Origin: CAIZGX01 sp964430305 | GTDB taxonomy: Bacteria > Bacteroidota > Bacteroidia > Flavobacteriales_D > Sanyastnellaceae | Direction of reading: 5' to 3' | DNA length: 15,943 bases | Assembly (NCBI GenBank): GCA_964430305.1 | Contig: CAYSEX010000049.1 | Location: 1-15,943, forward strand | Shown: positions 1-7,800 of the stretch, one piece after another | Layout: every line of letters starts with the position of its first letter | Numbering within the stretch: the first letter of the stretch is position 1 | Translations under genes and position numbers: made by a program | Notes under the pieces: generated by a model | Told to the model about the DNA's origin: nothing | Database searches by the model: none | Seen by the model: only the letters and a program-made list of their open reading frames with translations

Positions 1-1
1 A

Positions 2-325
2 GCTCGTACCGAAGCCATTCAAACCGCATCGAAATACGCCATGGAAATTCCATTGAGAACTGCACAAGTTGCATTCAAGGCATTTGAAGTTTGCGCAGCA
101 ATGATTGAAATTGGGAATCCAAATTCAGTGACTGACGCAGGAGTCGGAGCATTGGCTATACGTACTGCCGTGCTTGGTGCATGCTACAATGTTCGCATAA
201 ACGCCGGTGGTATTACAGACAAGGCATTCACTGAAAAATTACTGCTTGCTTGCACTGAGCTAGAGCAACAGACCGATCAGAAAGATACTGAGTTAAGATC
301 AATGGTATTGGAAAAAATAAAATAA
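2..325 (+). CDS. Cyclodeaminase/cyclohydrolase family protein, C-terminal part (5' end outside window)
   Basis: The reading frame is open from base 2 to the TAA at 323-325, so this is the 3' end of a gene that starts before the window. The visible 107 residues match the C-terminal helical part of the formiminotransferase-cyclodeaminase (FtcD C-domain) / methenyltetrahydrofolate cyclohydrolase family. The diagnostic stretch contains IGNPNSVTDAGVGALA, followed by a conserved AVLGACYNVRINAGGI segment and a helical tail. Family members act on folate-bound one-carbon units (formimino-THF to methenyl-THF, or methenyl-THF hydrolysis) in the cytoplasm. Only the C-terminal domain is visible, so I cannot tell whether a formiminotransferase domain precedes it or whether it is a stand-alone cyclodeaminase. 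The internal ATG at 41 is not a credible start because homology continues upstream of it. The DUF4197 gene follows after 43 bases on the same strand. Confidence 0.85.
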   Translation, partial: ARTEAIQTASKYAMEIPLRTAQVAFKAFEVCAAMIEIGNPNSVTDAGVGALAIRTAVLGACYNVRINAGGITDKAFTEKLLLACTELEQQTDQKDTELRSMVLEKIK

Positions 326-368
326 GTTGATTCAGCATGCGTTAACTTCACAATTCAAATCGAACCAA

Positions 369-1097
369 ATGAAAAAAACACTCCTATTTTCAACTTGCTT
401 ACTAATTATCACCATAACATCTTGTGGTCAAAGCTTACGCGATTTAAAAAAGCAAGCAGAAGAAAAACTGAAAGAAACGCAAGTTCAAAGTGGATTTTCC
501 GAGGAAGAGGCGGGCAAAGCGTTGAAGGAGGCGCTAAGCAATGGAGCATCGAAAGGCACAGAACTCGTTTCAAAAACAGATGGTTATTTTGGTAACCCGA
601 AAATTAAAATCCCCTTCCCTCCAGATGCGAAAAAAGTAGAGGATAAATTGCGTTCGTTGGGTTTGAACAAAGAGTGCGATGATGTTATACTTTCATTGAA
701 TAGAGCCGCTGAAGATGCGGGAAGTTCAGCCAAAGCCATATTCCTTCGAGCCATTCAAGACATGACCATCACCGATGCCATAAACATCGTGAAAGGTGGA
801 GACAATGCAGGAACCGAATTTTTAAAATCGAAAACCCGCACTGCGTTGGTTGAAGCTTTCAAACCCATCATTAAAACTTCGTTAGATAAAGTTGGTGCAA
901 CCAAAAATTGGGAATTCGTAATTACACGATACAATAAAATACCCTTGGTAGAAAAAGTAAATCCCGACCTTGTACAATACGCAACAGAGAAAGCCATCGA
1001 TGGCCTTTTTGTAAAAGTAGCCGAGGAAGAATTACTGATTCGCAAAGATCCAATTGCCCGAACATCGGAATTGTTAAAGAAGGTATTTGGGAATTAA
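369..1097 (+). CDS. DUF4197 family lipoprotein
   Basis: A 242-residue protein of unknown function that I recognise as DUF4197, a family common in Bacteroidota and Proteobacteria. I chose the ATG at 369 because it begins a textbook lipoprotein signal: MKK, a hydrophobic run, then the lipobox I-T-S-C with the lipidated cysteine at residue 19. The TTG at 327 in the same frame would put 14 unneeded residues before this signal. After the signal comes a charged helical stretch (about 24-55), then the family core of alternating helices to the C-terminus. No catalytic motif is visible. As a lipoprotein it should sit in the periplasm or outer membrane. It lies 43 bases after the cyclodeaminase-family gene, so co-transcription is possible but nothing links their functions. 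Its stop codon is separated by one base from the convergent SelO stop. Confidence 0.8.
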   Translation: MKKTLLFSTCLLIITITSCGQSLRDLKKQAEEKLKETQVQSGFSEEEAGKALKEALSNGASKGTELVSKTDGYFGNPKIKIPFPPDAKKVEDKLRSLGLNKECDDVILSLNRAAEDAGSSAKAIFLRAIQDMTITDAINIVKGGDNAGTEFLKSKTRTALVEAFKPIIKTSLDKVGATKNWEFVITRYNKIPLVEKVNPDLVQYATEKAIDGLFVKVAEEELLIRKDPIARTSELLKKVFGN

Positions 1098-1098
1098 T

Positions 1099-2466
1099 TC
1101 ACGTTCCGCAAAACGTTTGGTATGACACTGCGTCATGCAAATAATCTTTTTCAAATTCTATAGCTTCATTCACTGAATGAGTAGCGCGTTTAAACGCTTC
1201 CAAAGCTTCATAAATTTCGGAAGAATCAACCCTTTGTACCAATGCCTCTATCCATGCATTTCTTGGAATAGCATTGGGATTCGCAGCCCGCATTCCTTCA
1301 AGTGAAGCAGCTGAATCATCCTTCAAAGCAATCCACCTCTGATGCCAATTCAGAATATCATTGTGTGTTTGAAGATCTGAATGGATTTGATGGGTTCGAT
1401 TGCGGAAAAATTGGGTGAAGTCAAGACTGTGTGCCTGCAACATCGCCAGCGTTTCTTCAACGAAGCTTTTCTTCTCATCTTCTCCATTGAATTTCAAACC
1501 CAACTTCGCACACATCATCTTGTAATAAGCATGGCCAAATAAATCTGGGAACGCTGAAATTATTTCGCGCGCCATTTCCAACGCTACAAGCTCTTGTTCA
1601 TGTATGAGTGGAAGTAGACTGTGTGCAAAAGCCCATAGATTCCATTGAGCAATAGCAGGCTGTCTGCCGAAAGCATATCTACCCTCATGGTCAATTGAAC
1701 TGTACACCTGATTCTCATTGTATGCATTCATGAAAGCGCAGGGACCATAGTCAATAGTCTCACCAGCAATACTCATGTTATCTGTATTCATTACACCATG
1801 AATAAACCCAATACGCATCCAATGCACAATTAACTCAATTTGTTTATCGCGAACCACACGCAACAGCTCAAGGTATGGATTCTCTTTCGTTTTAATTTCC
1901 GGATAAAGCCGTTGAATGGTATGATCTGTAAAAATTTTGAGTTCCTCCTTTGAAGTCATGTAACTAGCGAATTCAAACGTTCCAACACGCACCATGGATT
2001 TCGAAATACGACCAAGTATTCCACCACTTTCCAATTGCAGCCTTTGCACCATTTGATTTGTGTCATAAACAAATAATGATCTACTTGTTGGCACGCCCAA
2101 TTCATGCATGCACTCAGAAACTATAAATTCTCTGACCATGGAACTGCGCGTTGCCCACCCGTCTCCCCTTCTGGAATAAAGCGTTGGACCAGACCCCTTC
2201 AAATGCAAATCATACAAGTTGTTTTCCGAATTCCTCAGCTCAGAAATGAGCATGGCTCTGCCATCACCTAGCAAATTAAAATGACCAAACTGATGACCCG
2301 AATACGCCATAGCGATCCCGCTCTTGACTTCAGACAAATCAAATGCGCCCGCACCAAACTGCTCAGCCACATTGGTATTCCACAAAAAGAGATTAGCACC
2401 ATGAAAAGGTGCTAATTCCAATTCAGAATAAAAAATAGATGGAAGTTGTTTATACCACGTAATCAT
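1099..2466 (-). CDS. selO: Protein adenylyltransferase SelO (YdiU/UPF0061 family)
   Basis: A 455-residue pseudokinase-fold enzyme of the SelO family, which transfers AMP from ATP to hydroxyl side chains of proteins and is tied to redox homeostasis. Visible motifs are the GDGRA loop (67-71), the ATP-binding KGSGPT (Lys90) followed by YSRRGDG, VRVGTFEFA (159-167), the catalytic GFIHGVMNTDN with Asn230, and the DYG metal-binding Asp239. Aligning by eye, Lys90/Asn230/Asp239 correspond to Lys113/Asn247/Asp256 of the E. coli enzyme. The protein ends in C-G-T, so Cys453 is third from the end, as in the E. coli protein (C-S-S). The second E. coli disulfide cysteine aligns with Tyr255 here, while Cys243 lies directly after DYGP. 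It is slightly shorter than E. coli SelO (478). The ATG is 23 bases after the thioredoxin stop, with no Shine-Dalgarno sequence, which suggests one transcript. Confidence 0.93.
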   Translation of the reverse strand: MITWYKQLPSIFYSELELAPFHGANLFLWNTNVAEQFGAGAFDLSEVKSGIAMAYSGHQFGHFNLLGDGRAMLISELRNSENNLYDLHLKGSGPTLYSRRGDGWATRSSMVREFIVSECMHELGVPTSRSLFVYDTNQMVQRLQLESGGILGRISKSMVRVGTFEFASYMTSKEELKIFTDHTIQRLYPEIKTKENPYLELLRVVRDKQIELIVHWMRIGFIHGVMNTDNMSIAGETIDYGPCAFMNAYNENQVYSSIDHEGRYAFGRQPAIAQWNLWAFAHSLLPLIHEQELVALEMAREIISAFPDLFGHAYYKMMCAKLGLKFNGEDEKKSFVEETLAMLQAHSLDFTQFFRNRTHQIHSDLQTHNDILNWHQRWIALKDDSAASLEGMRAANPNAIPRNAWIEALVQRVDSSEIYEALEAFKRATHSVNEAIEFEKDYLHDAVSYQTFCGT

Positions 2467-2489
2467 TGTGGTGGTGAAAGTACATTAAT

Positions 2490-2810
2490 TTACAACATCC
2501 ATTTTTCGATTACCCTTTGAATTTCATCTTTTGTGGCATCGCCTATTACCTGATGAACACGTGTGCCATTGAGAAAAAACATGGTATTTGGAATTTTTCG
2601 CACACTGAACTTTTCACTTGAATAAACACTATCTTCAATTGCATCAATAGGAACATCTATGAATTGAATTTGAGGAAATTGCTTTTCCAATTCCTCTAAT
2701 TTCGGGGTTAACAATTTGCATGGACCGCACCAACTTGCTCCTACTTTAACTATTACATGATTTGAAGTTGCGGCAATGTGCTCCACATTTTGAATTTTTT
2801 CCTTTTTCAT
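2490..2810 (-). CDS. Thioredoxin family protein
   Basis: A 106-residue single-domain thioredoxin without signal peptide or membrane segment, so cytoplasmic. The active site WCGPCK lies at residues 27-32 (Cys28/Cys31), and the cis-proline is in KIPNTMFF (Pro74). Length and spacing are those of a classical thioredoxin. It would reduce protein disulfides, probably recharged by a thioredoxin reductase that is not in this window. It sits between an oxyR-like regulator (79 bases upstream) and selO (23 bases downstream), all on the same strand, which suggests a role in peroxide or disulfide stress and makes SelO a plausible client. I leave the symbol blank because several thioredoxins usually coexist in these genomes and I cannot say which one this is. 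The ATG at 2808-2810 is preceded by an A/T-rich leader rather than a Shine-Dalgarno sequence. Confidence 0.93.
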   Translation of the reverse strand: MKKEKIQNVEHIAATSNHVIVKVGASWCGPCKLLTPKLEELEKQFPQIQFIDVPIDAIEDSVYSSEKFSVRKIPNTMFFLNGTRVHQVIGDATKDEIQRVIEKWML

Positions 2811-2825
2811 GATTTTATTTTTTCA

Positions 2826-2858
2826 CAAAGGTGTTGGTAGCGTCGTTGCGAAATCAAA
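2826..2858 (-). promoter_or_regulatory. Candidate Bacteroidota-type promoter for thioredoxin-selO
   Basis: On the minus strand, TTTG (2855-2858) is followed by 21 bases and then CACCTTTG (2826-2833). The latter matches the Bacteroidota -7 element TAnnTTTG except for its first base. The spacing fits the TTG-N17-23-TAnnTTTG pattern. The implied start would be about 10 bases before the thioredoxin ATG. This is a pattern match by eye, without expression evidence. Confidence 0.35.
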
Positions 2859-2872
2859 CTGAAAAAATTGAT
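2853..2872. promoter_or_regulatory. Inverted repeat ATCAA-N10-TTGAT, candidate operator
   Basis: A perfect 5-base dyad (ATCAA at 2853-2857, TTGAT at 2868-2872, 10-base spacer) lies between the oxyR-like gene and thioredoxin. It overlaps the putative -33 TTTG of the thioredoxin promoter, where a LysR-type regulator could act. Short arms in A/T-rich DNA arise easily by chance, so this is only a candidate. Confidence 0.2.
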
Positions 2873-2889
2873 ACACCCATTGAGTTTAT

Positions 2890-3768
2890 CTATATCGTTA
2901 AGAGCTCCTTAAAAAATTGTATGACACGTTTTCGCGGGTAATCATTCAACGTAGTTAATTGCACCAATCTTTTTGGGGTAGGCGGTGCGAACTCGCGAAT
3001 ATTCGCTTTTTGTTTTGTTGATAAGAAATGCACCGATTCAGCGGGAAGCAGGGTAATTCCGCCGTTTAAATCAACCAGCTGAATAAGCGAAAGTAGACTT
3101 CCTGCATCATAGCTCACGCGTTGTTTTTTCCTTTTCCCGTAGCTGCATACCTCTAAGGCCTGTTCTCGGAAGCAATGCTCTTCAGATAAAAACCATAATT
3201 TTTCTGCAGCAAGATGCTTGGATTGAATAAATTTCCCTTTCGGCATTTTTTCAATTGGCGAAACATAAGCTACAAAATCTTCTTCATACAAGGGCTCTGA
3301 TTGAAATATAGTTGTATCACTTTCGGTCGCCAAAATGGCCATATCAATCTCTCCAAGCTGCAATGCTTGCAATGCCTTTTCGGTTGGAAGCTCCGAAATT
3401 TTTACTTCCAATTTATGTTCTGAATGCTCCAGTTGATGAATGAAGCCAGGCACTACAGATGCAGCCAAAGAGGGAATTACACTCAACCGAATTTTCCCTT
3501 CCAATCCTTTTGAAATCTCTTTTGAAATTTCTTTCATTAATTGTTGTTCTGCCAAGATACGTTTTGCCTGCTGCAAGAGTAACTCACCTTCTGTGGTAAA
3601 TGTTAAAGGCTGCATACCTCTTCGAATAATGGTTATGTCTAACTCCTCTTCCAATTTCTTAACCATCATACTTAATGTGGGTTGGCTTACAAAACAAGCC
3701 TCTGCTGCTGCCACAAAATTTTTGTATTTGTTCAGGGCAACGATGTATTCCAATTGCTGAAAATTCAT
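2890..3768 (-). CDS. oxyR: OxyR-type LysR family transcriptional regulator (peroxide sensor)
   Basis: A 292-residue LysR-family protein. Residues 1-60 are the winged helix-turn-helix with the typical NFQQLEYIVAL start and the recognition region around SQPTLSMMVKKLE (28-40). A linker helix follows, then the periplasmic-binding-like effector domain from about residue 90. The key observation is HCFREQALEVC at 198-208: Cys199 and Cys208 fall at the same residue numbers and spacing as the redox pair of E. coli OxyR, where peroxide drives the 199-208 disulfide. The following GSLLSLIQLVDLNGGITLLP segment is also typical of OxyR. I infer that it senses hydrogen peroxide and activates antioxidant genes. 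The downstream thioredoxin and selO genes are natural candidate targets. It begins 47 bases after the PorP/SprF gene stop, so it could be read from that transcript as well as from its own A/T-rich leader. Confidence 0.9.
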   Translation of the reverse strand: MNFQQLEYIVALNKYKNFVAAAEACFVSQPTLSMMVKKLEEELDITIIRRGMQPLTFTTEGELLLQQAKRILAEQQLMKEISKEISKGLEGKIRLSVIPSLAASVVPGFIHQLEHSEHKLEVKISELPTEKALQALQLGEIDMAILATESDTTIFQSEPLYEEDFVAYVSPIEKMPKGKFIQSKHLAAEKLWFLSEEHCFREQALEVCSYGKRKKQRVSYDAGSLLSLIQLVDLNGGITLLPAESVHFLSTKQKANIREFAPPTPKRLVQLTTLNDYPRKRVIQFFKELLTI

Positions 3769-3783
3769 ATTGATTCAATCTAT
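3769..3783 (-). promoter_or_regulatory. Candidate OxyR half-unit abutting the oxyR start codon
   Basis: Read on the minus strand, the 15 bases ATAGATTGAATCAAT immediately before the oxyR ATG match 9 of the 10 fixed positions of the E. coli OxyR unit ATAGnTnnnAnCTAT. They contain the dyad ATTGA-T-TCAAT and a T-N11-A LysR box. The second unit expected 7 bases away is not recognisable. A site here would suggest autoregulation. The surrounding DNA is A/T-rich, so chance is a real alternative. Confidence 0.25.
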
Positions 3784-3784
3784 A

Positions 3785-3812
3785 TAAAAATAAATCTAAT
3801 AAGAATTATCAA
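3785..3812 (-). promoter_or_regulatory. Candidate promoter for oxyR
   Basis: On the minus strand, TTG (3810-3812) is followed by 17 bases and TATTTTTA (3785-3792), which differs from TAnnTTTG only in the last base. It lies in the very A/T-rich 47-base gap between the PorP/SprF gene and oxyR, just upstream of the candidate OxyR half-unit. In sequence this poor in G/C such matches are weak evidence. Confidence 0.25.
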
Positions 3813-3815
3813 TAA

Positions 3816-4844
3816 CTAAAAAAAAGGATCACAGATTTCCTTCAATTTACCCAACTTGGGTTTAGGAGGAATGATGTATGAAAGTGATACTTCCATTCCC
3901 CCTTTAGCGGCCGATGCTGGTCGCAGTTTAGATGTATTGATATCGTATGAAATTCCAAATCGCCATTGATCATATTGGGCACCGCAATCGAGCCAAAGGG
4001 CATCTTTGCTTCTTCTATGCAGTCCTAAAAAAACAGCCCTGCTCTGCCAAACCTCAATTCCAAATGAGTAATAAGCGCGTCCACCAAAAACGAACTCATT
4101 CATTTTTCCTTGCTTTTGATAAAGCGAAACTATTTCTCCAGATAACAAGTTGTTCAAATTCTTTCGAATTCGAAAATTCAATGCCAATCGTTTGTCTAAC
4201 AAAATTTCATCATCGTTAAAAAAGCTTTGTTTGATGCGTGATAAATTATTCAAAGCTATTCCACCCTGCCAGTTCATTTCATTCCAAATGCCTTTTGCTT
4301 GCATTCCCAATGCCACTGTCAGATAAGTTCTATTGTATCTGGCGAAGACCTCTTGATTTGGTAATGATGGATCGAAGACCAAGCCGTTCCATTGCGCATC
4401 GTAAACCAAAGCCGAGGGGTCAAACCCTCTCGAAGTGATACCGAGGGAAATACCGGGTATGAAGACCAATGAATCTCCCTTAACTTTTTTTTCGAACGAC
4501 GTTTGTGTTTGCAATTGCGTGGTTCTAAATTGAGAATCACCGGCAATATCATTTCCCACCAAAACTGCCACTGACCATGGCGATTGCTTAACAGCTTTCA
4601 TTTCCGCACTTAATGCGAATGTTTGGTATGCTGCAGTGACACTTCTCCATTGGGTTCGTTGACTCCCCATGAATCTTGCAGAACCAATAAAATTACCGGT
4701 TTCAGCAGGATTATTCCAAAGAGGAGCCTGATCAAATTGTGAAAAGTGTATATCTTGAGAAAATATTTTTGAAGACAAAACAAAGAACATACACACACCA
4801 ATGAGCGTATAGCCATGTTTCTTTTTTGCTTCTTTGATTATCAT
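3816..4844 (-). CDS. PorP/SprF family type IX secretion system membrane protein
   Basis: A 342-residue outer-membrane protein of the PorP/SprF family. The signal peptide has a basic n-region (KEAKKKHG), a hydrophobic core and cleavage near Gln30. The mature N-terminus has the family hallmark QDIHFSQFDQAPLWNNPAETG (30-50, in family terms QDxHFSQFxxxPLxxNPAxTG). The rest has alternating hydrophobic/aromatic strands consistent with a beta-barrel. Known members (SprF of Flavobacterium johnsoniae, PorP of Porphyromonas) are needed for export or attachment of particular T9SS cargo. It starts 6 bases after the stop of the large type B sorting-domain protein, the standard arrangement of such a cargo with its dedicated partner, so I infer that it serves that protein. 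I give no symbol because these genomes encode many paralogues. The downstream oxyR gene is 47 bases away and appears unrelated in function. Confidence 0.9.
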   Translation of the reverse strand: MIIKEAKKKHGYTLIGVCMFFVLSSKIFSQDIHFSQFDQAPLWNNPAETGNFIGSARFMGSQRTQWRSVTAAYQTFALSAEMKAVKQSPWSVAVLVGNDIAGDSQFRTTQLQTQTSFEKKVKGDSLVFIPGISLGITSRGFDPSALVYDAQWNGLVFDPSLPNQEVFARYNRTYLTVALGMQAKGIWNEMNWQGGIALNNLSRIKQSFFNDDEILLDKRLALNFRIRKNLNNLLSGEIVSLYQKQGKMNEFVFGGRAYYSFGIEVWQSRAVFLGLHRRSKDALWLDCGAQYDQWRFGISYDINTSKLRPASAAKGGMEVSLSYIIPPKPKLGKLKEICDPFF

Positions 4845-4850
4845 TCCTAC

Positions 4851-7800
4851 TTATTCTAAAATGGTTATGTTTCCTTCTTCGAAATACACTTCTCCTCCTT
4901 CGCAAACCACGCGCAGGTAATATGCAAAGACGGCTGAATCTAGGGGCTTTCCTTGAAAATATCCATTCCAGCCGTTAGATAATTCATGCGATTCAAAAAC
5001 CTTTTCTCCCCAACGATCAAAAACATAAAAATCCATTTCGGTAATAAAATTCCCACGAACGAATAGCCACTCATTGGCATTGTCTTCATTGGGTGTGAAA
5101 GCGTTGGGGACAAAAACGGTTGGATTACCACAAATAAAATCTGTTACTCTTACCGTTACAGAATCTGTTTGAATGCACTCACCATCTGTAACAGTTAAAT
5201 AAAAAGTTGTGGTTTCTTCTAGAATGCCAATTGGATTCGCAAGAGTTGGGTTCGACAATATATTCCCCGGAGTCCATTGATAGTCAAATCCGCCAGGCTG
5301 CGCAAACAATTGAACTTGAGATCCACTCAACACAAGTTCACTTGAAGCTGATGCGTTCACACTTTGTGATGTGAGATTACTCACATTAATGTTCACTACA
5401 TCTGTTGCACTGCATCCGAAAGGCGTTTGCGCATTAACCTGAACATCTGTTGATGCTGTTAGAACTAGTTCAATTCCGTTGGTTCCTTGTCCAGAAATAA
5501 TAGCAGCGGAAGACAACCACGAGTAAGCAAACAATGGATTTGGATTCAGGACAAATAAACTTATTGTATCGCCTACACACGCCGTAAAATCGCCCTGTAT
5601 TTCGGTCTGATTCGCAACAAGATTAACCTGTACACTATCTGCAACACTGCATCCTTGAGAAGTTAATTGAGCATAATAGGTCTGCGTTCCGTTCACCATA
5701 ACCGAAATTGTACTTTCTCCTCCCACATTAATGGGATTCATGAAATTAAAAGAGGTGCTCCAAATAATATCGCCTGAAGTTGGGTTGCCATCTGCCATCA
5801 AATCCACAACCCCCGGACTACAGAGTGTAGTATCGGAACTCACAGTTAGTGACAAGTTAGGAACAAGAACATCTTGCGTTATAGTATCTGTGCAAAGACC
5901 GTGATTAATGAGCAAGGTGTATGAATTCGAAGTACTGCCAATGAACAACGGAAATGGTGAGTTTGGGGATTGAACCGAACCATCATTCGGTAACCAAGTG
6001 TAGGTTGCATTAGGATCATATATGAGACCATCTCCCAGTTGAACTGGGGTTCCCGAGCATGACGTAAGATCCGCAAGTTGTTGAACCAATGGCTCAATGA
6101 CTTCAATGGTGCGTGTAATGGTATCAGTAAAATTGCAAGTATTCGGATTCGAGGCAACAAGTGTAACTGAAATATTACCTGGGGTATTGAATGCGTAATT
6201 CAAGTTATTACCGGTTCCAACTGCAACCCCATTAACAAGCCATTCAATGCCAGTAGCCAACGAGCTTGTACTTAACAAAATTTCTGAGGAGCCCATGCAA
6301 ACTTGTGGTGGCAATTGAAAATCAGCTACTGTTAGAGGCAACTGAAAGTCATATTTAAATACACCGTTGTTGCATGAGTTATTATTGAGAGCAGACACTG
6401 CATTTGCCGGATAAATTGGAAAATCAGAATTCCCACCGCATCCTGCACAAACACTTTGATAAATAATTCCTTTGCGATCGAACCGACTTGTTCCTCCGTC
6501 GACATGTTCGCTGCTTACATTTCCGCCAAAAAATGATGCATATGTGACCGCACTGGCATCTGCCTCTAGCACCAGTAAGTAAAAATCACTACCATCTGTG
6601 GTTGACTGAAATGCGTCTGGAGTCACCAGAAGGCCATTGGTAAAACCTGCTTCATTCGTTGAATACAAATTCACGTTTCCACCCCAGCCACTCAAATAAA
6701 TTTTACCACACACATCTACCAAAAAAGCAGTAGGAGAAAGTGTTGGTTTACCATCGCCATTGCCAAATAAAGTGCTCCAAGTAATTCCTGAAAGGGTAGA
6801 ATTAAATTTAGTCACCAACATGCCACTATTGGGCTGACTAAAAGCTGCGTTAATGATGAGACTATTCGTTGCATCGCGCGTTTGACCATAAACAAATACA
6901 TCATCTTGATCATCGGTTTCAATGAAGTATAATTGATCATAGGCTGCCGTTCCGAAATAAGTCAAAGCTAAAACTTGTGATCCCGATGGTGACAGCTTGG
7001 CTATCCATCCGTCTGCGTTTCCGCCTGCATACGCACTCTGGTAGGGCGCACCAATCCAGGTCAGGTCTGTAGATTGTGTACCACCGCAAACCAACACATT
7101 TCCAACCTGATCGAAGCTTAAACTTAGACCACTATCGTCATCACTTCCTCCTAAAAAAGTTGAAAACAAGAGAAGTGAGAGATTTTCATCCATTTTGAAA
7201 ATACACGCCTCTTGAAGACCATTGTATACAGCTTGAGCCGCACCCTGTATTGGAAAATCAGCACTTTGTGTGCTTGTAATGACGTAAACATTTCCTTGCG
7301 CATCTAAATCTATTTCACCTCGAAACTCATCGGCATAATTAAACTTGAGTCCCATCGCTGTATTCACTCCATCATTTGCAGAGCCACCCACAAATGTAGA
7401 AGCCGCCAATTGATCACCATTCACGCTCAACTTAGAGACTACAATATCAGAGCCGTTGGAGTATAAGGTTCCAACACCAAAAGGAGAAAAAGAAACGCCA
7501 CCATTAAAGCTTGTATCAAACGCTCCGGTGGTGACAGGATAATTCAAAGACGAGGTGGTGCCGAATACAAGTAGCTCATCATTTTCATTGCAAATGATGC
7601 TATGTGGTAAATCATCATGATCACCTCCAAGAAATGTGCTCCACTGCATGAAGGTTCCCGAGGCATCATATTTAGACAAAGCCATATCAGTGCCAGCCAA
7701 ATTACCTTGACCCGTTCCACCTCCCCAAGTGGTTTGGTATGCACCCAAAGTTGTTGGATATCCTTGCCCAAACGCACTGCTTCCGCTAATTAAATTCCCA

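Noticed and set aside
327..368. TTG at 327 as the start of the DUF4197 protein
   Set aside because: It would add 14 residues before a complete lipoprotein signal peptide that starts at the ATG at 369.
395..1045. Open frames overlapping the DUF4197 gene on both strands (395-595 plus, 755-1045 minus)
   Set aside because: They are fully embedded in a recognised gene, with composition and residue order typical of shadow frames and no family resemblance.
3440..3760. Plus-strand frame antisense to oxyR, 106 residues
   Set aside because: Shadow of the oxyR coding sequence; no domain and a low-complexity composition dictated by the opposite strand.
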